Assembly (NCBI GenBank): GCA_009760855.2
Contig: WPIO01000006.1
Coordinates: forward strand, 7,262,501 to 7,277,500
Origin: Cristatella mucedo
Taxonomy: Eukaryota > Bryozoa > Phylactolaemata > Cristatellidae
Reading direction: 5' to 3'
Length of the DNA stretch: 15,000 nucleotides
The notes beneath the pieces were generated by a model that worked only from the letters and a program-made list of their open reading frames with translations, was not told the DNA's origin and searched no databases. The position numbers and the translations under genes were made by a program. Position 1 is the stretch's first letter, and every line of letters begins with the position of its first letter. This document shows positions 1 to 10,666 of the stretch, in pieces.

Positions 1-274
1 CTATTATCCAGGAGACGTATGGAGAGGATCCCTACCTAAGTGGTGTATATGCTGCCAACTTTGTGGCTGGCCTCCAGGGCGACGACCCTCGCTATGTCCT
101 TGCCAGTGCCGGCTGCAAGCACTTCGACGCTCACGGCGGACCAGAGAACATACCCGTGTCGCGCATGGTGTTCGACGCCGTGGTTGACGATGCCGACTGG
201 ATGCTGACTTACTTGCCAGCTTTCAAGCGCTGCGTGGATGCGGGCACGATGAGCCTCATGTGCAGCTATAACAG
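1..274 (+). CDS. GH3 exon 1 of window (partial 5' side): barrel region with GEDP and KHF motifs
   Basis: The reading frame starts at base 3; bases 1-2 are the end of a split or earlier codon. It encodes about 90 residues beginning IIQETYGEDPYLSG, then FVAGLQG, AGCKHFDAHGGPENIPVSR, and ending MSLMCSYNR. GEDP(Y/F) followed by G.YA..FV.GLQG and a KHF triad (codons at 117-125) are hallmarks of the GH3 N-terminal (beta/alpha)8 barrel; the Lys-His pair binds the sugar in the active site. The exon ends after two bases of an Arg codon at a good donor (ACAG|GTGAGC), and the continuing frame hits TGA at once, which supports the splice. The true exon start may lie at or upstream of base 1. Confidence 0.93.
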
Positions 275-1411
275 GTGAGCTAGCGAGCTGGTCTTCTCAA
301 GTTGGGTCTTGAACGTCTGCTGAGCCTCCCCTTAAACTGAGCCCGAGTTTGGCCAGCATGCCGCTTTCACACTGGTGTACATGATTCGACACACCCAAGA
401 CACATTTTGAAATGGTAAATGCAGATGACCTGGGATTCTTTGATCCGTGTCCCACATGCATGCATGCTTGAATGCATACCCAATCGTATGAGCTCTCAGA
501 TGAGCATGTATGTGTGCACAAGCTCATGCGCACTGAGCTGCCATCGGAGTTTGAATGACAGACCGGGTACACGGCCCCTACTTTCTTACGGACTCAAAAA
601 TGTCTACATAAAATGCATGGTTCTTTTAGAGACTAGGCACTTTATATGTCCTCATTGGTTTTTATGATTCCTTTTTATCGCGTACACGAACCCACATGCT
701 CGATGCACAGGAATCCAGAGAAGTCTTCACTTGCTCCAATCGGTACCGTTTGTAATCGCCGTGGGAGCTTTATCTATGAAATCGGCAGTTCAAAGTCAAC
801 GTATGGGGGAGCTCAATGCCTGTGGACTCGCTTTCCTGAGTCATAGTAGAAATACAATTCTGTATGTGAATGTGCATGTCTATTACATGTAATTCTCGGA
901 AGTACTGGTCACGGAAGACAAGGCCGTGCCATCTTTGCGCATGACTGAAGGATGCCATCTTGCTGCGTGCCGGAAAGACAGACTTTTTTGCTTTAATTAG
1001 TAGATTATATGTGTGTGTGTGTGTGTGCGCGCGTGTGTGCGTGAGTGCGTGTGTGTGTTCTTGTCTTCACCAGTGTCGCAGGATAGGCCTCAGGCTAGTT
1101 GGTTACCATGAGCAGTCGATGACAATCGTGCTGAGATCAGATGATTTGAAATTCTGGAAGTCGTTTTTCTTGGAGATGTAATTCGTCAGGCGCTTGCTCG
1201 GACAATCCTTCATTGAGAAGAAGGGTCCGTGTGGAGCTGCAGGCTGCCAGGAAAACGCCTGTGAAAGGTATGCGACCGCACGGAGGGGAGGCCGACATCG
1301 AGGCCACGATCCAAGCAGATGAATCTAAGTGTTTCTACTCTATCACAGTGTCCTTAACTCCCTGATTCGAGCACACGTGAGTCCATCAGCCGGAACGCTT
1401 TCATCTTTCAG
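275..1411 (+). other. Intron 1 (phase 2, 1137 bp)
   Basis: Donor GTGAGC, acceptor TCATCTTTCAG. It joins AG from exon 1 to A of exon 2 to make Arg, restoring the family motif CSYNR-LNG-PAC. Apart from the GT/GC microsatellite near 1009-1060 it contains no recognisable gene or mobile element. Short open frames on both strands here show no family resemblance. Confidence 0.9.
1009..1060. repeat. GT/GC microsatellite, imperfect
   Basis: A run of GT dinucleotides is interrupted by GCGCGC and by GTGC/GTGA units. It lies inside intron 1. Alternating purine-pyrimidine sequence of this kind can adopt Z-DNA, but nothing here shows a function. Confidence 0.9.
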
Positions 1412-1711
1412 ACTCAACGGCATTCCAGCTTGCTCAAATGGAAGGCTGCTAACCGATGTGCTGCGTACAGCCTGGGGCTTTCAGGGCTACGTCGTGAGCG
1501 ACGAAGGTGCCATCGAGTTTATGATGCAGTTTCACAAGTACTACAATGACTCGGTGCTGGCAGCTGCAGGCTGCATTAAAGCTGGCACCAACCTGGAGCT
1601 GTCACCCAATTATAAGGATGCCGTTTTCTTGCATGCCTACGATGCATATAAAAGAGGCCTGCTAACAATGGACCTACTAATCGACAGAGTGAAGCCGCTA
1701 TTCTACACGAG
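1412..1711 (+). CDS. GH3 exon 2: end of catalytic barrel with nucleophile Asp
   Basis: Exactly 300 nt, phase 2 to phase 2, so its loss would keep the frame. It encodes LNGIPACSNGRLLTD, then AWGFQGYVVSDEGAIEF, an AAAGCIKAGTNLEL segment, and ends RVKPLFYTR. The GH3 catalytic nucleophile is the Asp of the G(Y/F)(V/I)xSD motif, here codon 1500-1502. Many bacterial glucosidases have SDW and plant or fungal xylosidases often have SDC; this gene has SDE. AG(T/L)(D/N)LEL is the usual helix after the nucleophile strand. The start is fixed by a pyrimidine-rich acceptor and by continuity with exon 1. The donor (ACGAG|GTTGGT) is weak by consensus, but it is the only cut that joins in frame to RMRLGEF in exon 3. 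Confidence 0.93.
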
Positions 1712-2865
1712 GTTGGTTCACAGTGTTCATGCGTCTTTGATGTTGCTGCTTGTGCTTTTGATGCTGCAATTGTACAATGGCTGTCGGTTAAAGCACCCCG
1801 TTTGAGCATTCTATCTCAACGTATCCAGTATGATGGAGCTGATGCAATTCACCTCCATGTATGCTAAAAGTCCTTACTGCATGGTGCATGAGTTGGAGAA
1901 GTGTGATGTGCTCGTGTATATGTGATACATGTAATGAAGTTGCCCTATTTTCGTGTGCTCAAGGTGATTCCGCAAAGGAGCTATGTAGCTGAACAGTCAG
2001 TTGGATTTATGTAGCGCTACACAACTAAGGACACATTGTAGTGCTGGCAAAAATAAGAAATTGCAGCATCGTCATCTTGAGGCCCACGACCTGTGAACCA
2101 ATTAGAAACAGCAGCCGTTGGTGGGTTTGTCATGGTAAAGAAAACGTTATGGAAGCGCTGTATGTTAAGTCTTGATGTATGACTGTTGCAATTGCACCGA
2201 TGAAAGGCACGTGCTAGCAAGCATAAACAGACATGCACTGTTGCATGCAAGTGATGCTACGTTCATTTTACGGTCCTAGCTTTGTGTGCACTCTTATGCT
2301 GCATATGTGCTTAAGGCTTGTATCAGGTTTTGTTATGTTAGTTGTGTGCTTCGTCATGTCGTTTAGAAAAGTGGTCATTAAGACGGATCACGTCTGTTTG
2401 CTTTCATGCATTCACGGTGTCATAGTTAGTACATTTTAGTAGGCTATAGGATAGGAACTGTTGTACCCGAATGCTAATGCCTGTTTATTTCAGGGGGATG
2501 CTATAACTGGAGCTGTGATCTAGATGCAAGTTGTAAGTCAGCACCCCTGGTAGTAAGCAAGCACCTGCTGGACTGAATTATGAGCCAGCTCTTGTCACGT
2601 CGGCTTTAAAGGCAGCCCCTCATTGTACCCTAAAATCAAAGCAGATCACTGTCAGCCAGCAGTCGCACTTGGTTGAAGGGAGTGAATTAAGCTGCGCTGC
2701 ATTCACTGTACTTTCCGACAACTAAGGATGCATCGTCTCTTTGTTGGTTGCTGACTAAGGCCTCCGTAGAACCAGGGGCAAGCTAGCTAAGCACTGAGTT
2801 AGGTGTCACTACGGAAAGCAGCTAAACTAATCCACCAAGATCACATAATATGAGGTAATGGTTTA

Positions 2866-2902
2866 ACGTATCTCCATCTGTAACTCCACATAGCCACACA
2901 GG
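2866..2902 (-). mobile_element. Solo 3' tail of a LINE-type element (tail type 2)
   Basis: About 37 bp matches the sequence beside the 3' end of the LINE fragment at 6055-6725; about 29 of 37 positions agree by eye, with the core TCTGTAACTCCACA identical. It is read on the minus strand, as is the LINE. No coding part is attached, so this is either an extremely 5'-truncated copy or a SINE borrowing the same tail. The boundaries are only approximate. Confidence 0.55.
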
Positions 2903-3012
2903 CTAAGTAGATGTAAAGCTGGAGAGTGTTCTATAGCATAGCTAGGAATGTGTGACTTTCGGTGCTTGCTTATTTGTGGCCATTAGCATGAAGACCTCTT
3001 GCTTCAAAGCGT

Positions 3013-3995
<983 letters not shown>

Positions 3996-4277
3996 AGAGC
4001 AAAGAGGTAGTTGATCGACATGGCTCACCAGTCGATTCAAGTTCTTAGATTTGTGAATACTCCGGGTGTAGCAAAGGGCTTATGGTCACGAAGCCACCCA
4101 AAATATTTTGTTAATTTGTGTGTTTTGTCCTCGTGCAAAGACCCTCTCTAAAAAACGAAACACCACTTGCTTCTGATGGCGAATCTAGTCACAGCACTGT
4201 GCAATTTCTTGACTTCACCTCTCCTGGCAAGCTTAGCCATGCCTAACGTGGCTCGGTTATTGACCTATTGAGTTGTA

Positions 4278-4330
4278 ATAACAGTAATGATAAATGTATT
4301 TAGCACCCTGAGATAATCAGATTTCTTTGT
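4278..4330 (-). mobile_element. Solo 3' tail of a CR1/L2-like element (tail type 1)
   Basis: The core TTTAGCACCCTGAGA, followed by an ATCAGATTTCT-like stretch, matches the 3' end of the dead LINE at 11440-11475 (TTTAGCACCTTGAGA, then GCATTTCT) and the SINE-like tail near 8525-8561. On its left lies a degenerate AT-rich trinucleotide-like stretch (AATAACAGTAATGATAAATG), comparable to the (TAA)n at the LINE end. It is read on the minus strand. No coding remnant is attached. Confidence 0.55.
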
Positions 4331-5649
4331 AGCCAGTTTATGTATGCTGAAAAGCATATCAACCGGCACGGTCACAGCTTGCTCATTTTCAAAAACATAC
4401 GTGCGAATAAAGGGCAGTGTAATCGCATGGAACACACGGTTCGTGTGAGGAGGAGTGTGAGGAGCAGATAGGCTTTAGCTTCTCTTTGAGTGCTGTCAGA
4501 TCGAATGATGACGTGATGTCTGTGGCTTACTGCAAACCTCACACGAACTTGTCACCATCAGGGCGGTGAGCAGGGAGTTTGGGGAGGCCGAGGCCATAGA
4601 TCCATAGATCAAGCCGAAGGGATGTGACCAGCCTGCCCCAGCTGAAGCTGCAGCTCTCTGCCACCTTCACCGAGATCTTTCCCTTTAGCCTTTAGTCTTT
4701 AGCCTGACCGGGTAGCCTGATAGGCATTCCTTGGTGGCTACCTGGTATTTAGGCAGGAGCTGCCACGTGCTTAGCGGTGAGGCACGGTCCCGTTGGACAC
4801 AGTTGGCACTAGGTTTCGAGGTGATTGTGGGCGTGGGGGACCCTGTTATGTTTGTAGATGGGCTAAAGAGACCGCTCAAGCAGGTTTCTCTTGGAAGAGT
4901 ATATTCAGGGTCGGCCTGCATAGAAAGCTGTCGCTTTTTAAAGGGATGACCTTATTGTTTGTTGTATGTGCTGTAGAGGTAATCCTTGTTAGACAGATCT
5001 AGAGAGGCCTGCCTTGTAGAGCCTTTGTAAATCAGGCCAAAACTTTCTAAGAAATGGTCTAAGGCTTAGTTGAACATATGTTGAACATATATAATATGAA
5101 CATAGTTTGATGAGATCCCTGCATTAGCCCTTCATTAGGAGCTGCTTATTATGAAAATATAATGAATGCGATAAGTGGCTGTGCTTTGCTTCACCTATGA
5201 AAATGATCGTAAAAAGAATGACAATAAAAAAGGTATTGTAATTGCACCGATAGCATCGCTACTGTCTTTCTCATAATTTCAAACATATAAAACTTGCAAT
5301 ATCTCTTCATTATCATTTGTGGTAGTGGTTGAAATGAGATGACCCTTGGTGTCTGTCTGTCATCACTGTCGACAAGGAATGGCGATCGAAGCTTATTGCT
5401 CAAAGTCGGTGATGAAATTAACGTCAGCCATTTTTTGCTAAGCATAGCATTTATTTTATATTTTAAAATGTGGCAAAGTTCAGTTGCAAAGTAGACTTAC
5501 GGCTCAATAGGTTTTTGTTGTCCAAGTAAGTATTTTTGACTGTCGTTTCAAACTCCACTCTTATTCATTTCCAAAAATAAGCATTGTTTAACTGAATTGC
5601 TCCTGGAAAAGCTTGCATGGACATTTACTTTTTCTTGTTCACGTTTTAG

Positions 5650-5830
5650 GATGCGCCTTGGCGAGTTTGATCCACCCACCATGAACCCATATAACTCTCT
5701 TAAAATTGGTGACATAATCCAAAGTGCAGCCCACCAGAACTTGTCTTACTGGGCAGCTGCTAAGACTTTTGTTCTCCTGAAGAACGACAATAGTCTTCTT
5801 CCTTTGCAGAAGATAGTCTCCAAGGTGGCG
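5650..5830 (+). CDS. GH3 exon 3: linker into the alpha/beta sandwich domain
   Basis: 181 nt, phase 2 in and phase 0 out. It completes Arg and encodes MRLGEFDPPTMNPYNSL, then a helix containing SAAHQNLSYWAAAKTF, VLLKNDNSLLPLQK, and ends KVA. (R)MRLGEFDPP with NPY and (S/T)FVLLKN..LLPL are the classic GH3 segment joining the barrel to the second domain, and KVA(V/L)VGP spans the next junction. The acceptor is CACGTTTTAG|G and the donor GGCG|GTGAGT is strong. An alternative donor six bases upstream (AAG|GTGGCG) is weaker and would delete the V-A that the family normally keeps. Confidence 0.93.
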
Positions 5831-6054
5831 GTGAGTACGGTTGCTTCATGATTTAACGTTGCTGTAGTATTTTTGCCTGGCTTGACGTGGGCTGTTTGTA
5901 GCTGGATTGCAGGCCGTACAGTATTAGCTGAGCTTGAGGGCCCAGAGTAGTAAAATGCAGAAATTTAGTTTGGCAGCATGAGACTTGTGCAGTGGTTATC
6001 TCTCGGACCCAACTACTGGTGGCCATTCTTAGGTTCATCTATGTATGATGATGT

Positions 6055-6725
6055 ATGTATTTCCGTCTGTAACTCCACAAAGTCATAAAGACCATGCGGG
6101 TGTTACGCAGTAGAGTTTTGTATAGCGCACTCACAGCCTAAGCGGCTTTCGGTACGCATTCGGTAGCCAACAGACTTCGTCTCACGCAACAAAGAGAAAG
6201 TGGGAAGCATAGCAGAGTCAGGAGAGCAGTTGAGGTAGTGAGTAGCATAGAAGTAGCAGTTCAGGACCGCTGAAAAAGATGTGCCATAGTCGGCAGTTGG
6301 AGAGTAGATGTCGTTGCGTAAGAATTGTGGAAGCGAGTTCCACAGTCTAGGACCTGCAGAGCTAAAGCTTCTATCGCCAACTGTCTTTAAACAGAGGAAT
6401 GGGACAGCTAATTTATAGTCCACACAGGACCTGAGGGCTCGAACAGGCTGAAACTGATGCAGCAGTTCAGCTAGGTACGAAGGAGCCAAGCCGTGGCGGG
6501 CCTTATGGGTCAGCGTAAGAACTTTGCTCTGTATCCTTTGCTCAACCGGCATCCATCCTAGCTCCTTCAGCAAAGGATATACATGCTCAAACCGCTGGGA
6601 CTTGAAGACTAGCCTTGCAGCCATATTCATTGTCCGCTGTAGTGGCATAATAGCTTTGTTTGGCAGCCCAGCCAAAAGGGACTTACAATAATCAAGCCGA
6701 GACAGAACTAAAGAGCTAGTTCCAT
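6055..6725 (-). mobile_element. 5'-truncated CR1/L2-like LINE: end of ORF2 plus 3' tail
   Basis: Read on the minus strand, an uninterrupted frame runs from about 6722 to a TAA at 6103-6105, roughly 205 codons. It starts LVLSRLDYCKSLLAGLP, then QRTMNMAARLV, KELGWMPVEQRIQ, HGLAPSYLAELL, and GDRSFSSAGPRLWNSLP. These are the hallmark post-reverse-transcriptase segments of CR1/L2-type non-LTR elements (LDYCNSLL.GLP, LQ..QN.AARL, L.WLPV..RI, H.LAPSYL..LL, GDRAFS..APRLWNSLP). The catalytic part of the reverse transcriptase and the endonuclease are missing, as expected from incomplete reverse transcription. The 3' side ends near 6055 with a tail shared with 2866-2902, next to ATG-rich simple sequence. 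The open frame implies a younger copy than the one in intron 5. It cannot transpose on its own. Confidence 0.9.
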
Positions 6726-7186
6726 AGCTTGCTGCTACTAAACTAATGGAAATCCCAGCTGAGGCTAGATTCGCACGTCCCTATTACTCGAGTCTGTGAA
6801 AACGAGGAGTTAAAACCAGCTGAAAGAAAATGCCCGAGATCATAGCTAGATCAGTGAGAGCTGCTCCTTTGCAGGCTGCGGAGCGGCCACATGATGATGA
6901 CAGTGGCACTGCAGCCACAACGACCAATTAGAAGAGTAGAATTTCATTGTCCTGCTATAAACCTCTGCTCCCAGCTCCCAGACTGTGAAAGTTGCCTTAA
7001 CAGTTATTACACAGTGTCGTCTTTTGCTCTGCTTCCATCTACGGCTCATCTTGTCCAGCCATCCTGCACTGCTTTTTTCCCCCCAACCCACTCACTTCAT
7101 AGACTGTCTTCATGATTCGGCCAAAAAAATGCAAGGAAACCTGAGACTATCTGCAGGGTGACGTTTTTACTTCTAGAATGAATTTT

Positions 7187-7257
7187 GCCGCACCAGAAAA
7201 CAGTCCAACAAACTGTGTGCTACCAGTCCAGTGCTCCACCGATTCAGCTACCGAGAC
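7187..7257 (-). mobile_element. tRNA-derived SINE head, degenerate
   Basis: On the minus strand TAGCTGAATCGGTGGAGC (7233-7250) closely fits a tRNA A box / D-arm (TAGCTCAGTNGGTAGAGC). It is followed by ACTGGACTGGTAGCACACAG and then TGGACTGTTTTCTGGTGCGG, where a B box / T-arm (GGTTCGAATCC) would stand but has decayed. The spacing and flanks look like tRNA-type SINE heads. The decayed T-arm rules out a functional tRNA. The length of the tail is not clear. Confidence 0.6.
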
Positions 7258-7544
7258 TAGTGCCCATGGCTCTTGCAGTGCTTTGTCAGAACGAATTTTG
7301 TTGGCTTAACGACAACCTGGCAAGGCCTTGTAACAAAAGAAAAACACGGTTCACTGTTTTGTGCCACTTCGGTCACATAAGAGTGATAGGGTAATCTGGT
7401 TTAGAAGTCAGCTGAGTGAATATTTCAGTTCAGTGTAGGTAATTACTTCATTGACTATTTACCTCTACAGCTTATTCGAAGCCGTAGGGCTGCTAGTACG
7501 CTATCGATCTTTCTTCAAGTAGATCGAGCAGGTATGGGGTTTTT

Positions 7545-7571
7545 GCGGATCGCTTGTCACCGGCCATTTAC
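7545..7571. repeat. Direct repeat, copy 1 (27 bp)
   Basis: The unit with core GATCGCTTGTCACCGGCCA recurs at 7911-7937 with 3 differences in 27 positions. Both copies lie in intron 3, 366 bp apart. It may mark the ends of an unidentified repeat or a local duplication. Confidence 0.6.
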
Positions 7572-7910
7572 GGATTTTGGGATTTCTGCATAGCTAGCTT
7601 TCTAATTTAAGAACAAAGCCTGGGCCATTAACCACGCCACTGACATCTCACTGATTGTGTTTATTTGTGCCAGTGGCAACTTCACATCTTACCTCTTGGC
7701 TGTTAGCGCTACCAAATTATAAGTCACAATAAAAAATGCCCCACAGATGTTGTTTGTAATGTGTTCTGCTTTATTCAACAGCGATGACTGCAGGATTTAT
7801 AAGTGCTAGTATTTATTAGTGGTGCTTCCAGAGGATTAGGCTTCTGGGGGCTAGTTGGGGCCTTAAATTCTACTCGGGCGAGCCCATTCTTTTTGTGCTG
7901 TCCGGCTTCA

Positions 7911-7937
7911 GCAGATCGCTTGCCACCGGCCAGTTAC
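7911..7937. repeat. Direct repeat, copy 2 (27 bp)
   Basis: This is the partner of 7545-7571, with core GATCGCTTGCCACCGGCCA. The 340 bp between the copies contains no recognisable gene or element. Confidence 0.6.
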
Positions 7938-8518
7938 TTGTGATTCTTCGGTTCAATCGACGTGCTACTTCTCATTGATGACATATGCATGAAACAAGAG
8001 TCTGTTTGCATGATTGATTGCTTGTGGCTGGCTGGTTTAGTAGTGGCTGCACTACCAACGTCTGCAGCACATGTGGTGGTTTATCTTAATGATAGACTGA
8101 AACTTGTGTACAACACCGTAAGCGAATCAAATCGCCCAGTCGGCCTAAGTTGATGGCATTGAAGAAAGCAGCTCAAAATATATTAAAGAGGCAAATCTAT
8201 TTTTAGAGCAATTGATAGATTATATGCATCGTCAGATAGATAGCCCATGCCTTGCCGGAGGTGAGCATGATTAGCTCTCACGGATGTCTAACGTGGAGGC
8301 GAACCTGATCAGTATTCATAAAAAGTGCTTCATTTTGAGTGCACAGTGTTTGATGCTTATATATTTATGAGGCTTGCTGGGTTGGAATGAAGCATATGTT
8401 TTATTATAATCCTTGTGTTCTAACGTTACGGGTCTCTCTAGTTCAAGGCGAGTCACTTTTGTGATGATCAGTCTTAAGTGGTGGTAAATGGTGTGCACTA
8501 TCATATATATGTATAAAT

Positions 8519-8638
8519 AATATAGTTCATTTGTATAGCACCATGAGAGAACTTAATCTCTACTGCGCACTTTATGTATTCCGCAGGACTCGAGCACACG
8601 ATCCTCGTTGTTTAGCGAGCACCATACACCAGGGCAGC
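8519..8638 (-). mobile_element. SINE-like element: tRNA-like head plus LINE-type 3' tail
   Basis: On the minus strand, the segment 8638 to 8579 resembles a tRNA: a degenerate A box (CTGGTGTATGGTGCTCGC), an anticodon-arm-like GCTCGCTAAACAACGAGG, and a good B box GCTCGAGTCC (plus-strand 8586-8595). It then continues into a tail (8561-8525) that reads CTCATGGTGCTATACAAATG, close to the 3' end of the CR1/L2-like LINE in intron 5 (CTCAAGGTGCTAAACAGATAG), and ends in AT-rich simple sequence. A tRNA head with a tail shared with a LINE is the typical architecture of SINEs mobilised by a partner LINE. The head is too diverged in its A box to be a working tRNA gene. Confidence 0.65.
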
Positions 8639-8829
8639 ATTAATAGAGGACATCGTTAAATAGAAAGGCATTAATTATGGAACCGGCCAGGTCTTGACTA
8701 GCAACGAGTTCTTTGAAGAAGAGCAAAATTACAGATTTATTACACGTAAAGCATCGAATTTTAAAAGCCAAGTGCAAAGTGAATGTTTGCAGATCTAACA
8801 TAATGCCCTGAGTGAAGGCTCTATTCTGG

Positions 8830-8935
8830 CGCTTTACATTTACCACAGGGCTCGACCCTACGACCTGTGTTATCCAAGTACATTTACCTTGACCTTGGTT
8901 CGAGGCAAGCACCTTAACCACTGGGCCAAACCAGC
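8830..8935 (-). mobile_element. tRNA-derived SINE head with extended A-B box spacing
   Basis: On the minus strand GCTGGTTTGGCCCAGTGG (8918-8935) carries a near-perfect A box, followed by TTAAGGTGCTTGCC. GGGTCGAGCCC (8848-8858) is a good B box and is followed by TGTGGT. The boxes are separated by more than in a normal tRNA because of about 25 extra bases (AAGGTAAATGTACTTGGATA lies there). Translated on the minus strand it gives the tryptophan-containing string typical of spurious SINE ORFs. It is interpreted as a tRNA-derived SINE, not a tRNA gene. The tail beyond 8830 is not resolved. Confidence 0.65.
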
Positions 8936-9210
8936 GTGACGCATGATTCGCAGCAGCAATCGTAACAATAAAAATGTGTAACCTTTTCGTGTGCACGACG
9001 CCTGCAAATTCTTTACGCAGTTACCTGTTGCTAGGTTCACGAACCCACGGGCTTCACCGGAGTTAGTATTTATGTAGTACATGTAGAAGCAGAACGTAGC
9101 AAGGGTGTTTAGGCTATCGTAATAGGAATGATGTTTCTTCAGTCTTGCATATCTGCACCAAGCTTGGTTAGTTTCTAAACTCTTGTTTTTGTATTCCACC
9201 GTCCCAACAG

Positions 9211-9442
9211 CTAGTCGGACCAATGACAGATAATGCTGGGCAGCTATTTGGTGGCTACAGTGCTGATGTAGATCCACAGTTTATCACTACACCTCTTGAT
9301 ACTCTCAGCAATCTTGGAAAAGAGGCTTCATTCGCACTTGGCTGTGAGGACGATCAGCCCAACAACTGCTTCACCTACAACAGTTATGCTGTCAAGACAG
9401 CTGTGACAGGAGCCGATCTGGCAATCGTCTCCCTTGGCATTG
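9211..9442 (+). CDS. GH3 exon 4: first part of the alpha/beta sandwich domain
   Basis: 232 nt, phase 0 in and phase 1 out. It encodes LVGPMTDNAGQLFGGYS, a DPQFITTPLDTLSNLG segment, SFALGCEDDQPNNCF, AVKTAVTGADLAIVSLGI, and the first base of Gly. The pattern (V/L)VGP.(A/T)DN...L.G.Y, then TPL..L, GC..., and A...AD..(I/V)V.LG.G is the Rossmann-like start of the GH3 second domain. The acceptor is CCCAACAG|C. The donor cuts after ATTG before GTACAG; reading through gives a stop 19 codons later in non-conserved sequence, while splicing to exon 5 restores LG-G followed by the E.E..DR motif. Confidence 0.92.
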
Positions 9443-9611
9443 GTACAGAGCGAATTCATTCCTGACATTATTGTTGCAATGCATCATCAGTGAATGCACT
9501 TGCAGTTAATTTTTCTGAGGCACAAACTATACTTTTGTTCTTCGGCTTTACTATTTTGCGTAATGCTCGAGCAACAGTTTAGAATTAAGAGATTGTGGGT
9601 CTACATGCATA

Positions 9612-9653
<42 letters not shown>

Positions 9654-10666
9654 TGTGTATATTAGTAAGTGACGGAGAGTGAGTGTGTAAGAGAGAATGA
9701 ATTTGTATCAGAGTGAGAACATAAGAGAGTGGCATGCTGACATGGTAGACGAGGGAGGGAAGCAGCCACGAAAGGTGTTAACCCAGCTGGAAAGTGTTCA
9801 ATCCTAGATTTCTTCTTTCCTGTGCTTCCTCAGATTGCCTATTGAATTTCATTTGCCACAATCTCCGTCTTCGCCTTCTGTCTCAGCTTTGGTGAGCAAT
9901 TTATTAAAGTATTCACTCGTGGCTCTCTAACAATCATTTCTTAATGAAATCCTTTGCAAAAACTGGCACCGTGTAATTTGCTTCGTCAACTGCACTCTAG
10001 TGTATGCATGATGACTAATGGAAAGTTCAGGATAAACTAAACTAGCTGTCGGCTCTATCATTGCACGTCTAGAGCTTAAATCTCCAGTTGATTTTTTGAA
10101 GAGAATGCAAAGGTCATGATGCCACCGTCAGATAATAAGAATTGGAAAATATCAGATGTGTCTGTACATTTAGGCGGCATTGCTGATGTCTGCGTGGCAA
10201 ACCTGTGGAATACCGACGTTTGTGCTTAGATATCTCCAAGACCAATCGTTATTAGAAAAAAAGATATTTATTTGTAAGTAACTAATCATCGAGTCAAAAT
10301 GTTTTGATTTCTTATTATTTGCTAATGTTGGTTTGTCGCTTCATTGCATGTTATCTTGGCAAGTCCTGGGTCGACTTTCTGGATGATGATTCATCTGTGG
10401 GACTCAATGAGTTTGGTGATTCCCAAAGAAAATGTAGACAATAACTGTTTATCCTCAAGTGGAAATGTGAGTGTTGAGTTCAGAAACTTGTATCTTGATT
10501 TCCGAAGCCAGAGAGTGTTCTGACGGTCAAAACAGCTGTGTTTAGAAAAATGTCTAAATGGGGGCTTGGAAAGTCAACCATGTAGTGATATGTGGAGTAA
10601 ATCACCTTGCCCTTGATCAAAGGTAAGCCGGTCGCATAGTTTATTGTGTGGGCGTTCTTTTTGCAG
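9443..10666 (+). other. Intron 4 (phase 1, 1224 bp)
   Basis: Donor GTACAG, acceptor GTTCTTTTTGCAG. The split codon G|GT makes Gly. It contains a GT microsatellite at 9616-9658. The stretch 9670-10660 shows no recognisable gene or element. Confidence 0.88.
9616..9658. repeat. (GT)n microsatellite
   Basis: Almost pure GT dinucleotide repeat with a single TTT interruption near the 3' side, inside intron 4. Confidence 0.95.

Larger units (their letters stand above)
5831..9210 (+). other. Intron 3 (phase 0, 3380 bp), holds LINE and SINE pieces
   Basis: Donor GTGAGT, acceptor CCGTCCCAACAG. Splicing joins KVA to LVGPMTDN. Contents are a 5'-truncated LINE (6055-6725), tRNA-like SINE pieces near 7187-7257, 8519-8638 and 8830-8935, and a 27-bp direct repeat at 7545 and 7911. 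The stretches 6726-7180, 7260-7540, 7940-8510 and 8940-9210 show nothing recognisable. Confidence 0.9.

Noticed and set aside
276-278. TGA after CSYNR, considered as a premature stop making the GH3 gene a pseudogene
   Set aside because: It lies two bases inside a strong GTGAGC donor. Splicing to 1412 restores the conserved frame, so it is intronic.
4685-4949. Overlapping open frames on both strands near 4.7-4.95 kb
   Set aside because: No recognisable family motif on either strand, and the open frames lie inside a well-supported intron. Probably chance.
8081-8160. CGCCCAGTCGGCCTAAG, considered as another tRNA-like A box
   Set aside because: No matching B box or foldable arms at suitable distance. 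The similarity is limited to a few bases.
8897-8906. GGTTCGAGGC on the plus strand, a perfect B-box match suggesting a plus-strand tRNA
   Set aside because: It overlaps the anticodon-arm part of the minus-strand SINE head, and no A box or acceptor stem is found at proper spacing on the plus strand.
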